NCBI GenBank assembly: GCA_002338145.1
Contig: DDHP01000067.1
Coordinates: 6,500 to 42,029, forward strand
Length of the DNA: 35,530 nucleotides
Reading direction: 5' to 3'
Source: Deferribacteraceae bacterium UBA1873
GTDB lineage: Bacteria > Chrysiogenota > Deferribacteres > Deferribacterales > Flexistipitaceae
Shown: positions 26,264 through 34,426 of the stretch, piece by piece
Numbering within the stretch: the stretch's first letter is position 1
Layout of the letters: every line of letters starts with the position of its first letter
Program-made: the position numbers and the translations under genes
Notes under the pieces: generated by a model
The model's input: only the letters and a program-made list of their open reading frames with translations
Database searches by the model: none
Told to the model about the DNA's origin: nothing

Positions 26264-27521
26264 TGTAAGACAGTTAGTTTTTATTTTTGCTTTTTTATTT
26301 TCTTTTTTTGTTATTGCAGAAAATAATCATGCACAAGATGTAATCCCGGGAAATTTTTACTCTAAAAACAACAGCAGTTTCTATGCGTTGGGGGTGGATA
26401 AGAAATCCCGGTTGCTGTATTTGTTGAAAGTTGAAGATGATATCCCTAAAATAGAAAAAACATTTAATGATATTTTAGTAGGAGAAGCAAATGGCGATAA
26501 GGAGATTGAAGGTGATAAAAAGACTCCTGAAGGGATTTATTATATAACATCTTTTATACCGGGAGAAAAATTACCTGAAGTCTATGGATTAGGAGCTTTC
26601 CCGCTTAATTATCCCAATTTTTATGATAAACTTTTGGGAAAGACCGGATATGGTATTTGGATACATGGAAAAAACCAAAAAGATCCGGGGGATAATACTA
26701 CAGAGGGTTGTGTGGCACTTGAAAACAGTGGGATAAAACAACTCACTTCCCTGAATATGATAAATACACCGGTTGTTATCAGTAAAAAACTAAAATTTTT
26801 AGGGAGGGACAGATATTTTAGTCAAAGAGCTTTTTGGATGAGTTTCCTGAATGATTTTATTAATGCCTGGCAAAAAAATGATGCTGATAAATTTCAGAGT
26901 TATTTGCATACCGATTTTAAAAATGAGCAAAATCAGGACTATTATCAGTATATTATGGAAAAAAAACGTTTGATGGAACTCTATCCTTACAGACGTATTA
27001 ATATTGATAATATTAAGGTTTTTGTTGAAAATGACAGTGAGGTGGTCTTTGATTTTAATCAGTTATATTGTGCAGATAATATAATAAGTGAAGGGCGAAA
27101 AAAAATATATTTAGCAAAAGAGTTTGGAGATTACAAAATCGTTGCAGAGAAATTTTTTCCCCGAGGCTCACTGACAATGACAGAAAAACTGACTGAAAAA
27201 TTTATAAATGATTGGAAAGTGGCATGGGAGTCAGAGGATATATCCAGATACAGTAATTTTTACGGGCGGTCATTTCGGGCTTCCGGCATGGACTACAATG
27301 AATGGATGAAGGACAAAGAAGAAAAGTTTGTGCGTTATGAGGATATTGACATTGAAGTGAGTGATATCAATTTAGTGGATGTAGGGCCTAAAGAAATAAC
27401 CGTTCAGTTTAAACAGAGATTCAGGGGCGATAATTACTCTGATTACGGCGTTAAAACGCTTATTCTTTCAGGTTGTCCTGGTGATTTTTCCATTGTCAGT
27501 GAGAACTGGAGAGCTCTATAA
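26235..27521 (+). CDS. Secreted L,D-transpeptidase-fold peptidoglycan enzyme with NTF2-like C-terminal domains (Csd6/Pgp2-like)
   Basis: ATG 26235 is chosen because the earlier in-frame ATG at 26169 lies deep in the GGDEF gene and would bury the signal peptide. The 428-residue product has an N-terminal hydrophobic signal (about 11-28), placing it in the periplasm. The YkuD domain (about 45-180) ends with IHGKNQKD and TTEGCVAL, giving catalytic H144 and C159. Two tandem regions (about 198-315 and 320-428), each with an aromatic-rich helix and beta strands, look NTF2-like. YkuD plus NTF2 is the architecture of Helicobacter Csd6 and Campylobacter Pgp2, LD-carboxypeptidases that trim tetrapeptides to tripeptides. 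The next gene is the matching Csd4/Pgp1 type. Confidence 0.82.
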   Translation: MVKIRLSSISVRQLVFIFAFLFSFFVIAENNHAQDVIPGNFYSKNNSSFYALGVDKKSRLLYLLKVEDDIPKIEKTFNDILVGEANGDKEIEGDKKTPEGIYYITSFIPGEKLPEVYGLGAFPLNYPNFYDKLLGKTGYGIWIHGKNQKDPGDNTTEGCVALENSGIKQLTSLNMINTPVVISKKLKFLGRDRYFSQRAFWMSFLNDFINAWQKNDADKFQSYLHTDFKNEQNQDYYQYIMEKKRLMELYPYRRINIDNIKVFVENDSEVVFDFNQLYCADNIISEGRKKIYLAKEFGDYKIVAEKFFPRGSLTMTEKLTEKFINDWKVAWESEDISRYSNFYGRSFRASGMDYNEWMKDKEEKFVRYEDIDIEVSDINLVDVGPKEITVQFKQRFRGDNYSDYGVKTLILSGCPGDFSIVSENWRAL

Positions 27522-28955
27522 ATGCGTAAGCTGTGTTTGAGCGTATTAATAACGGTTATTTTGACATTGTCTCTTTCTGCCGCGGAGAGACCCTTTTCTG
27601 AGCATAAAGTTTACTTTGAGGGTACCGATTATGAATTAAGTGTTTATAAAATATATGGCAGAAAAAATGGTAAGACTATGCTTATTGTAGGTGGTTTACA
27701 AGGAGATGAGCCGGGGGGGTTTTTGTCTGCAGATCTTTATTCGGAACTGAGACTGGAAGAAGGGAACCTTATTGTAATACCCAGGGCAAATTTTAAGTCA
27801 ATTATCTTATTTAATCGCGGCACAGATGGCGATATGAACAGGCGTTTTCACATAGATGAAGTACAGTATGAAATGGATAAGGTGGTACAGGTTATCAAAG
27901 AGCTCATGGGGGAATCGGATATTTTTATTAACCTTCATGATGGATGGGGATTTCATTCTCCGGAGCATACCAGCTGGCTCAGAAGCCCGGAAAGATTTGG
28001 ACAATCGATAATTGTTGATTCTAATACATATACATGTAGTAATGGCGAGGTGTTGGATCTGGAAAAGATGGCCAAATATGTTTTGAATGAAGTCAATCAA
28101 AAGATAAAGAATGAAAATTATCATATGCACTATTTTAATACACAAACACAGAATCCTGATACACCTTTTGAAGAAATGAAAAAGACGGCCACGTTTTACG
28201 CACTGCGTGAGCACTGTATCCCTGCTTTCGGTGTGGAAACTTCAAAAAACCTGCCTTCCCAGGAAATGAAAATTCTTCACCATAATTATGCAGTAAATGC
28301 TTTTATGCAGCTTGTGGGTATTGTTCCGGAGCAGCCGAAAATTTTTCTACCAAAACCAGAGATTAAGTATGTTATTTTAAATATAAACGGTGAGCCTAAA
28401 GTTGTCATGAATGATTCTGCCGTAAAAGTGGGCAAAGGCAGTATTGTGGAAGTATCACATATTGAGGCAAATTATTCCAGAGGGCTTTCCTGCGATATTG
28501 AAAATATTAACGGTTTGAATGATAAAAATATTCCTGTGGAAATACGCAAAAATACTTCGGTTATTTTCCGCAAAGATAGTGAAAAAATAGGAAAAATCAA
28601 TATAGTGGTGGAAGGAAGCGTTGAAGAGGAAAATCGCGTATTTATTGTAAAAGTAAACGGCAGTAAAAAGGCGGTTATAAATGGCGGTATTCTTGAGGTA
28701 AGAAAAGGGGATACCCTTGAGTTAGTTAAGTTTTTCAGTGAATTGATTGCTCATGAGCCTGAAATTAATTTTAAAGGGTGGGTTCCTAAAGGTGTTACAT
28801 ACAATGACGGTGATGACAGAGGGTATGATATAATGATAAACAGTAGTTTTATGAATAAGTATTCCAAATATGGTAAAGGCAAATTTTTCCCTGTTGTTGC
28901 CGGTGGTTCATCGGACAATATTCTGGGCACCTTTTATGTGAAAATTAGCGATTAA
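27522..28955 (+). CDS. Secreted M99/M14-type zinc carboxypeptidase (Csd4/Pgp1-like)
   Basis: This 477-residue protein has a signal peptide (about 1-20, ending SLSAA). The zinc site is GGLQGDEPGG, with Gln60 and Glu63 in place of the usual His-x-x-Glu, and a third ligand H139 in NLHDGWGF. Substrate-binding arginines are likely in PRANF and MNRRF, and the catalytic Glu is probably E239 in FGVETS. The Q-x-x-E replacement is the hallmark of Helicobacter Csd4 and Campylobacter Pgp1, which cleave muramyl tripeptides to dipeptides and are needed for helical shape. The C-terminal half (about 285-477) is beta-rich and may be Ig-like. Its ATG directly follows the stop of the Csd6-like gene. Confidence 0.85.
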   Translation: MRKLCLSVLITVILTLSLSAAERPFSEHKVYFEGTDYELSVYKIYGRKNGKTMLIVGGLQGDEPGGFLSADLYSELRLEEGNLIVIPRANFKSIILFNRGTDGDMNRRFHIDEVQYEMDKVVQVIKELMGESDIFINLHDGWGFHSPEHTSWLRSPERFGQSIIVDSNTYTCSNGEVLDLEKMAKYVLNEVNQKIKNENYHMHYFNTQTQNPDTPFEEMKKTATFYALREHCIPAFGVETSKNLPSQEMKILHHNYAVNAFMQLVGIVPEQPKIFLPKPEIKYVILNINGEPKVVMNDSAVKVGKGSIVEVSHIEANYSRGLSCDIENINGLNDKNIPVEIRKNTSVIFRKDSEKIGKINIVVEGSVEEENRVFIVKVNGSKKAVINGGILEVRKGDTLELVKFFSELIAHEPEINFKGWVPKGVTYNDGDDRGYDIMINSSFMNKYSKYGKGKFFPVVAGGSSDNILGTFYVKISD

Positions 28956-28986
28956 TTAATATTAAAATATTTTTTTAATTTTTACT

Positions 28987-28995
28987 TGATATAAT
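28987..28995 (+). promoter_or_regulatory. Candidate extended -10 promoter of the chemoreceptor gene
   Basis: TGATATAAT is a perfect extended -10 element. It would start transcription near 29002, leaving a leader of about 150 bases. There is no convincing -35 box and no recognisable flagellar (sigma-28) promoter. Confidence 0.35.
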
Positions 28996-29151
28996 TTATA
29001 AATCCCATATTTACCGACAACTGGAAACTGTATATTCGTAAATCACTGATAATAAACTAAACTATATCTCTTTTCTCAGAACAGTATTTTATTTATTGAC
29101 TAAAAAGAAAAAATTATGTATTTATAATGAAAGTTATAAGAGAGGTATACA

Positions 29152-30942
29152 TTGTTTTTTAAGAACATTTATGCATTTTTGGAAAAGAATTTTTTTAACT
29201 CTCTCACAAAAAAGATTGCCGGTAATTTTTTGTTTATTGTTTTATTACAGGTTTTGTATTTTGTCGTGTTCTTTTTATGTTCCGGGGATATAAAGTCCAT
29301 ACTTGCTGATTCCGGGGTTGATGCTTCTGTTGTTAATTTAATAAATAATGAAATCACCTCCACTATGATTTACTTTTTTGTGATATTTGTCTTAATAGTG
29401 ATTATTTCGATAATTGTTGTTATTTTTATGAGATATCTGATTGTTAACCCGGTTAGAAGACTTATCGAAATTTTTACTGAGATAGGAAAAGGTGAAGGGG
29501 ACTTGTCAATGGATTTGCCGAATATTACATATGATGAATTTACCGAACTTTCGGAAAGTTATAACATTTTTATAAAAAAACTCAGGGATATAATTACTTC
29601 TGTAAGACAGAACGGGGTATACATTGCTTATGAAAGTGCTACCGTTACACAGATAATCAGGAGCTCTTCTGATAAAGCGGCTAAACAGGGGGATCTTTCC
29701 AGCCAGGTTTTCAATGCCAGCAATGAAGCTACCTTGGCCATACAGGAAGTGGCAGAAAATTCCAACAACATATCAGAAGCCACCAAACAAAACCTTGAAT
29801 CTGCCGAAAGTTCTTATGACGAACTTAAGTATATTAACCAGAAAGTTGCAGCTATTGATGATAAAATGAAGATTTTTTCTAATACAATAGATGGGCTGTC
29901 TTCTGACTCACAAAAGATACTTGATATTTTACAGTTAATTACCGATGTATCGGATCAAACAAATTTGCTTGCCCTGAATGCGGCTATTGAAGCGGCCAGA
30001 GCTGGTGAGCATGGCAGAGGATTTGCTGTTGTTGCTGATGAAGTAAGAAAATTAGCTGAAAAAACCAAATCTGCCACAGATGATATATCCAAAAGTGTAA
30101 ATCAGATTATAAGCAGAGTTGATGAGACCAAAAATGAAACAGGTGGGATAAGTAACTATTTTGAAGAGACCCGTAGAGTTGTTGAAACGACATCTGAGAA
30201 TTTTGAACGAATGATTGAAGGTTTTAAAGATACAAATGAACAGCTTATGAAAATTGCATCTGCAATTGAAGAGATTTCTGTTACCAATGAGCAAATACAC
30301 AGTAATGTGGAATCTATAAATGAATTAAGTACGGAAGTGGTAAACACAATGCAGGAATCGGAAAAGTCATCTGATGAACTCAGTGAGAAAACAGAGCAAA
30401 TGCAAGAGCTTGTTTCAAGATTTAAAACGGGGGAAGGTAAGCTTGAAAATGTACTTTCCATTGTTTTTCAGTACAGAGATAAATGTCAAAGAAAAATATC
30501 AGAACTTCACCAAAAAGGTGTTAATGTTTTTGATAAAAGTTATAAACCTTTGCCCAATACCCACCCACAGAAATACAAAACCAGCTATGATTCGTACTTT
30601 GAAACCGATCTCCAGCATCTTTATGATGAAGCAATCAGTAAGATAGACGGAGCCAATTTTGTCCTGTGTGTAGATAACCAGGGGTATGCTCCCACCCATT
30701 GCAGCAAGTATGCCCATAAGCTTACTGGGAATGCGGAAAAAGATTTGGTGGCCAGCAGAGATAAGCGTATTTTCAACGACAAAACCGGTCTGAAAGCAGC
30801 TAAAAATACAGACAGGTTTTTACTGCAAACTTATGCCAGAGATACCGGCGAAATTTTATGTGATCTTTCCATGCCTGTATACGTTGACGGTAAACACTGG
30901 GGGGCTATACGGCTGGGTTTTGATCCCAAGATTCTCTTTTGA
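29152..30942 (+). CDS. Methyl-accepting chemotaxis protein with C-terminal sensory-type domain
   Basis: The start is TTG 29152, with AGAGG six bases upstream. The protein has 596 residues. Transmembrane helices lie at about 25-43 and 72-98, leaving a periplasmic loop of under 30 residues, too small for a sensor. HAMP follows (about 99-150), then the signalling coiled coil, whose conserved tip spans about 266-302 (DQTNLLALNAAIEAARAG, then VVADEVRKLAEKT). After residue 430 a cytoplasmic C-terminal domain carries APTHCSKY, DKRIFNDKTGLKAAKN, LLQTYARDTGE, and KHWGAIRLG. I recognise this arrangement from other MCPs, where a PAS/Cache-like module sits at the C terminus. Sensing is therefore probably cytoplasmic. 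It should feed CheA, which is not in this window. Confidence 0.92.
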   Translation: MFFKNIYAFLEKNFFNSLTKKIAGNFLFIVLLQVLYFVVFFLCSGDIKSILADSGVDASVVNLINNEITSTMIYFFVIFVLIVIISIIVVIFMRYLIVNPVRRLIEIFTEIGKGEGDLSMDLPNITYDEFTELSESYNIFIKKLRDIITSVRQNGVYIAYESATVTQIIRSSSDKAAKQGDLSSQVFNASNEATLAIQEVAENSNNISEATKQNLESAESSYDELKYINQKVAAIDDKMKIFSNTIDGLSSDSQKILDILQLITDVSDQTNLLALNAAIEAARAGEHGRGFAVVADEVRKLAEKTKSATDDISKSVNQIISRVDETKNETGGISNYFEETRRVVETTSENFERMIEGFKDTNEQLMKIASAIEEISVTNEQIHSNVESINELSTEVVNTMQESEKSSDELSEKTEQMQELVSRFKTGEGKLENVLSIVFQYRDKCQRKISELHQKGVNVFDKSYKPLPNTHPQKYKTSYDSYFETDLQHLYDEAISKIDGANFVLCVDNQGYAPTHCSKYAHKLTGNAEKDLVASRDKRIFNDKTGLKAAKNTDRFLLQTYARDTGEILCDLSMPVYVDGKHWGAIRLGFDPKILF

Positions 30943-31006
30943 TATTTGAATTAAAAGATTGGTCATTTATTATTGCTATGTTACTCCCTGAATTTCGGAG
31001 TTAATT

Positions 31007-31996
31007 TTGAACTGGTTTATTTTTCCTGCATTAATTTTACTGTTTTTGCTTGTTATTATTCTTGTTTTCAAACTAAAAAAAATAAATAATAAATATAGAA
31101 ATCTTCAGCTGGAGAAAAGTGATTTTGAGGATTTCTTGCTGGATCTTATTCCTAAGCCGATATTTATTATTAATATTCATGGCATCTGCCTCAATGTAAA
31201 CAAAGAATTTGAAAAGTTTTTTGATGTAGAAAAAAATTATCTGAAGAATAAATCAATAAATGTAGTTAATGATGAGAAGTTCGGGAAACTTTTTAAAATG
31301 TTTTCCAAAGAGCTTACAGCAATCAAAAAATACGGTCTGACGGCGTTAGTGGAAAATGAGTCCGAGATTACGTTCAGATCAAAAAATTTTAATTATATAA
31401 AACTGAAAATTTACAAGTCTTATCTGTTTAACAGAAAAAATCAGCTCAATGGAATTGTAGGGGTTGTGGAGGATATCACTGAATATGAAAAACAGGTAAA
31501 CAAACTAATGAAGGTAGCCATTTACGATGATCTCACAGGTATTTACAACAGAGGATTTTTTAACAAAACAGTAAAAGACGAGATAGAACGAGTAAAAAGG
31601 TATGATGAAAAATTTTCCATGATTTTATTTGATATAGATTATTTTAAAAACGTTAATGATACATATGGGCATGATATGGGAGATTACGTTCTCAGGGAAA
31701 TTTCAAAAACAGTGGATAAGTCCAGACGCAATACAGATAAATTTTTCAGAGTTGGTGGGGAAGAGTTTGCTTTGTTGCTTTTTAATACGGATTTGGAGAA
31801 TGCTGCTATCGTTGCTGAAAAAATGCGTCAAAAAGTTGAAAATATGGCTTTGGAAAAAGTCGGCAGAGTCACTATAAGTGCTGGAGTTACACAGTGCAAA
31901 GGAGACGATAATTTTGAAACATTGTATAAAAGATCTGATGAAGCATTATACAAAGCCAAAAATAAAGGCAGAAACCGTGTTGAGACTTATTATTGA
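31007..31996 (+). CDS. PAS-GGDEF diguanylate cyclase with an N-terminal membrane anchor
   Basis: The start is TTG 31007, supported by GGAG at 30997-31000 with a 6-base spacer. The 329-residue protein has one transmembrane helix (about 4-22) and a short coiled stretch. A PAS domain follows (about 40-160), ending in VGVVEDITEYE. The cyclase domain has YDDLTGIYNRGFF and GGEEF at 250-254. An RxxD inhibitory site (RNTD, 241-244) is present, so product inhibition is expected. The PAS ligand is unknown. It follows the MCP by 64 bases on the same strand and may share its message, linking a c-di-GMP input to the chemoreceptor. It converges on the HD-domain gene with a 46-base gap. Confidence 0.92.
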   Translation: MNWFIFPALILLFLLVIILVFKLKKINNKYRNLQLEKSDFEDFLLDLIPKPIFIINIHGICLNVNKEFEKFFDVEKNYLKNKSINVVNDEKFGKLFKMFSKELTAIKKYGLTALVENESEITFRSKNFNYIKLKIYKSYLFNRKNQLNGIVGVVEDITEYEKQVNKLMKVAIYDDLTGIYNRGFFNKTVKDEIERVKRYDEKFSMILFDIDYFKNVNDTYGHDMGDYVLREISKTVDKSRRNTDKFFRVGGEEFALLLFNTDLENAAIVAEKMRQKVENMALEKVGRVTISAGVTQCKGDDNFETLYKRSDEALYKAKNKGRNRVETYY

Positions 31997-32042
31997 CCAC
32001 GAAAATTGGCTTTAAATATTTTTCTTTACATGTTTTTACCGC

Positions 32043-32597
32043 CTACACCCCCAGCTTCTCGTCAATTTCCGAAAGTGCTTTTATTACGAACTCTATATGT
32101 TCAGTTTTGTCTACGTTCAATTCCAGAATACCTTTTTGAATATCATCTCTGTTGACACCTTTTGCAAAAGATTTATCCTTTAGCTTTTTCTTTACGCTTT
32201 TTGTTTTTACATTCTCCATTTTTCTGTCAGGCCTTACGTAAGCACATGCCATAAGAAAACCGCATAATTCATCCACAGCAAAAAGTGTTTTGGCCATGAG
32301 AGATTCCCTTTTGACACCTGTATAATCGGCGTGACCTAAAACAGCATCAATAACATCCTGAGGATAGCCGTTATTTTTAAGTATTTCGGCACCTTTGAAC
32401 GGATGCTGCTCTGCAGTAGGGTACTTCTCATAGTCAAAATCGTGCAGCAAACCGGTAATCCCCCATTTTTCCACATCCTCTCCGAATTTTGAAGCGTACG
32501 AGCGCATCGCCTGTTCCACAGCATATGCATGTTTTAACAGTGAATCTGATTTCGTATATTCTTTTAACAGTTTTTCAGCATCTTCTCTTGTTTTCAT
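32043..32597 (-). CDS. HD-domain (HDIG-type) hydrolase of unknown substrate
   Basis: This 184-residue cytosolic protein has metal-binding residues of the HD superfamily in LLKHAYAVE and LLHDFDYEKYP, then a conserved EQHPFKGAEIL and LGHADYTG. These match the HDIG family of small predicted phosphohydrolases. Without the GYP motif it is not a c-di-GMP phosphodiesterase of the HD-GYP class; nucleotides or phosphate esters are likelier substrates. A strong AAAGGAGGAG ribosome-binding site precedes the ATG, which overlaps the lgt stop by four bases (ATGA). It is the last gene of a four-gene minus-strand operon. The C-terminal lysine-rich region has no recognised role. Confidence 0.85.
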   Translation of the reverse strand: MKTREDAEKLLKEYTKSDSLLKHAYAVEQAMRSYASKFGEDVEKWGITGLLHDFDYEKYPTAEQHPFKGAEILKNNGYPQDVIDAVLGHADYTGVKRESLMAKTLFAVDELCGFLMACAYVRPDRKMENVKTKSVKKKLKDKSFAKGVNRDDIQKGILELNVDKTEHIEFVIKALSEIDEKLGV

Positions 32598-33541
32598 GCA
32601 CTCCTCCTTTTTACCGCTATTATTATAAGACCAGCTATAATCATAACAAAGCTCGCCACATGCGGTGCTCTGAACATTCCCATCATCAGGTCATCAGCCC
32701 TGAAAAACGAAACAAAAAAGCGGATAATGCCGTAAAATATCAAATACAATCCGGAGATAAAGCCTTTACCGATATTGTCATCGTTTTTCCAGAAAAAAAT
32801 GAGTATAGACGCTAAGATAACATTTAAAATCATTTCATAAAAGAACGTCGGGTGAACAGCCAATGTGCCGAATTCCTGATAAGCCGGCGGGTTATATTTT
32901 GCGGGAAAGCTGATTCCCCACGGTACATATTCTTTTAACTCATACATCTTTCCCTGAAAATTTATAACAATTTCCCTGTTTTTATCAATCATTGCTGCCA
33001 GTTTGTTCATCCCGTCAGAAGTGTTCGGCAGATTTAGCGTATTTAATGTTTTATGCCAAAATTCAGGGAAAATATTCTGCATTTTAAAAATAATGGAAGG
33101 AGGTGTTATGACGGGTACTCCGTGAGCCTCTCCGTTGGCAAAATTTCCAAATCTCCCTATTCCTTGCCCCAGCAACAGAAAGGGTAGTATTATATCGCCC
33201 AAAGTGAACAGTTTTATTCCATAGTGCCTTCCAGCCAAATATGCAGCAATAATTCCTCCTATAACCCCCCCGTGTATCGCCAGGCCGCCGTGCCATATGG
33301 CAATAATTTCCGAGGGGAACTGCGAATAATATTCCCATTTGAACAGGACGTAATAAATCCTTGCTCCTAAAATCCCTCCCAGGAAAGCAAAAATGACAAT
33401 ATTTTCCGTATTATTAGGATTTATTTGCATTTTTTTGCTTTTTTGACGTGCAAAGTATAGTGCAATCAAAACAGCGATTAGATACATCACGCTGTAAACC
33501 CTAATCTGAAAACCGCCGATTTCAAAAAGATATGGAAACAT
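32594..33541 (-). CDS. lgt: Phosphatidylglycerol-prolipoprotein diacylglyceryl transferase
   Basis: This 315-residue inner-membrane enzyme attaches diacylglycerol to the lipobox cysteine of prolipoproteins, the first step of lipoprotein maturation. The AIHGGVIGG motif contains the catalytic histidine (H90). The Lgt signature GRFGNFANGEAHG lies at about 129-141, and seven or so membrane helices are visible. It is slightly longer than common Lgt proteins because of a polar insert after the signature (about 150-205). Its ATG directly abuts the stop of the EamA gene upstream, with AAGGAAGG as ribosome-binding site, and its stop overlaps the HD-domain start. No damage is seen. Confidence 0.95.
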   Translation of the reverse strand: MFPYLFEIGGFQIRVYSVMYLIAVLIALYFARQKSKKMQINPNNTENIVIFAFLGGILGARIYYVLFKWEYYSQFPSEIIAIWHGGLAIHGGVIGGIIAAYLAGRHYGIKLFTLGDIILPFLLLGQGIGRFGNFANGEAHGVPVITPPSIIFKMQNIFPEFWHKTLNTLNLPNTSDGMNKLAAMIDKNREIVINFQGKMYELKEYVPWGISFPAKYNPPAYQEFGTLAVHPTFFYEMILNVILASILIFFWKNDDNIGKGFISGLYLIFYGIIRFFVSFFRADDLMMGMFRAPHVASFVMIIAGLIIIAVKRRSA

Positions 33542-34426
33542 TTAACCTTCCTTTGCTCCTCTTCCGGAGGCTGTTATTATTGCAACAAAAATCAGTATCA
33601 TTCCTGCCAGCTGAAATATTCCCAGCTTTTCTTCAAATATAAAATAAGCCAGAATGGAGGCTCCGATAGGTTCACCTAAAATAGATATGGCAACCATACT
33701 TGCCTTTAAATGCTTCAATGCCCAGTTGAACGAAGTATGCCCCAAAAGCTGAGGAACAACCGCAAGTAAAATCATAAAAATATAAGAAGATGAATTATAG
33801 CCTGTAAATGGAGTTTGCGTCAACAGGGAGGTAACAATCAGTGTCGCTGCGCTGAATCCGTATGCAATGGTGATATATGTAAGCAAATCCACATTTTCCC
33901 GTACCTTGCTTCCCAATATAAGATAACCGCTTGCAGCTATTGCACCAAGCAGTGCAAGCCCGTCGCCTATAAGGGCTGTTTTATCACTTAGTGCCAGATT
34001 GTGCAGACCTCCGTCCCCCACAGCGAGTATTGCACTGCCCAAAAAAGAGAGAACTATACCGGATATAAGAGCAGGGCTCTGTTTTTCTTTCAGAACAAAC
34101 CATGAAAAAATACCAACGAAGATAGGGTTTGTGGTGACAAGCACCACGCTGCTTGCAACAGAGGTCATTTTTATCGAGGCGAACCAGCTGACAAAGTGGA
34201 TTGAAAGAATTACTCCACTCAGCATAGAAAGTAAAAAGTCCCTTTTGTTCAATCTGCCGAATGTGTGCCCTCTTAATCTGTATATTACCGCCAGAATTAT
34301 TGAGGCTATCGTTAAGCGGTATGTGGCAATCATCAGAGATGGTACTTCGGAGCAGAATCTGACAAATATGGCGGCAAAAGAAATGGAAACAATCCCCACA
34401 AGAAGTACAGAAAAGGTTTTCAGCAT
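33542..34426 (-). CDS. EamA/DMT-family transporter (second of a tandem pair)
   Basis: ATG 34426 is chosen over the in-frame GTG at 34441 because GGAG at 34439-34436 lies nine bases before the ATG. The 294-residue inner-membrane protein has about ten hydrophobic helices in two EamA repeats. Family features are SFAAIFVRFCSEVP near the start, FVSWFASIKMTSVASSVVLVTTNPIFV at the end of the first repeat, and ASMVAISILGEPIGASILAYFIF in the second. Such proteins export or import small metabolites such as amino acids or purines; the substrate cannot be told. Its start overlaps the preceding EamA gene by 7 bases and its stop abuts lgt. Confidence 0.9.
   Translation of the reverse strand: MLKTFSVLLVGIVSISFAAIFVRFCSEVPSLMIATYRLTIASIILAVIYRLRGHTFGRLNKRDFLLSMLSGVILSIHFVSWFASIKMTSVASSVVLVTTNPIFVGIFSWFVLKEKQSPALISGIVLSFLGSAILAVGDGGLHNLALSDKTALIGDGLALLGAIAASGYLILGSKVRENVDLLTYITIAYGFSAATLIVTSLLTQTPFTGYNSSSYIFMILLAVVPQLLGHTSFNWALKHLKASMVAISILGEPIGASILAYFIFEEKLGIFQLAGMILIFVAIITASGRGAKEG

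Noticed and set aside
27807..28214. 135-residue ORF on the minus strand
   Set aside because: It is antisense to the zinc-site region of the Csd4-like gene; a shadow frame.
29000..29025. Possible sigma-28 (flagellar) promoter upstream of the MCP, from an ACCGACAA match
   Set aside because: No TAAA box at the required distance (about 15 bases); the match is probably chance.
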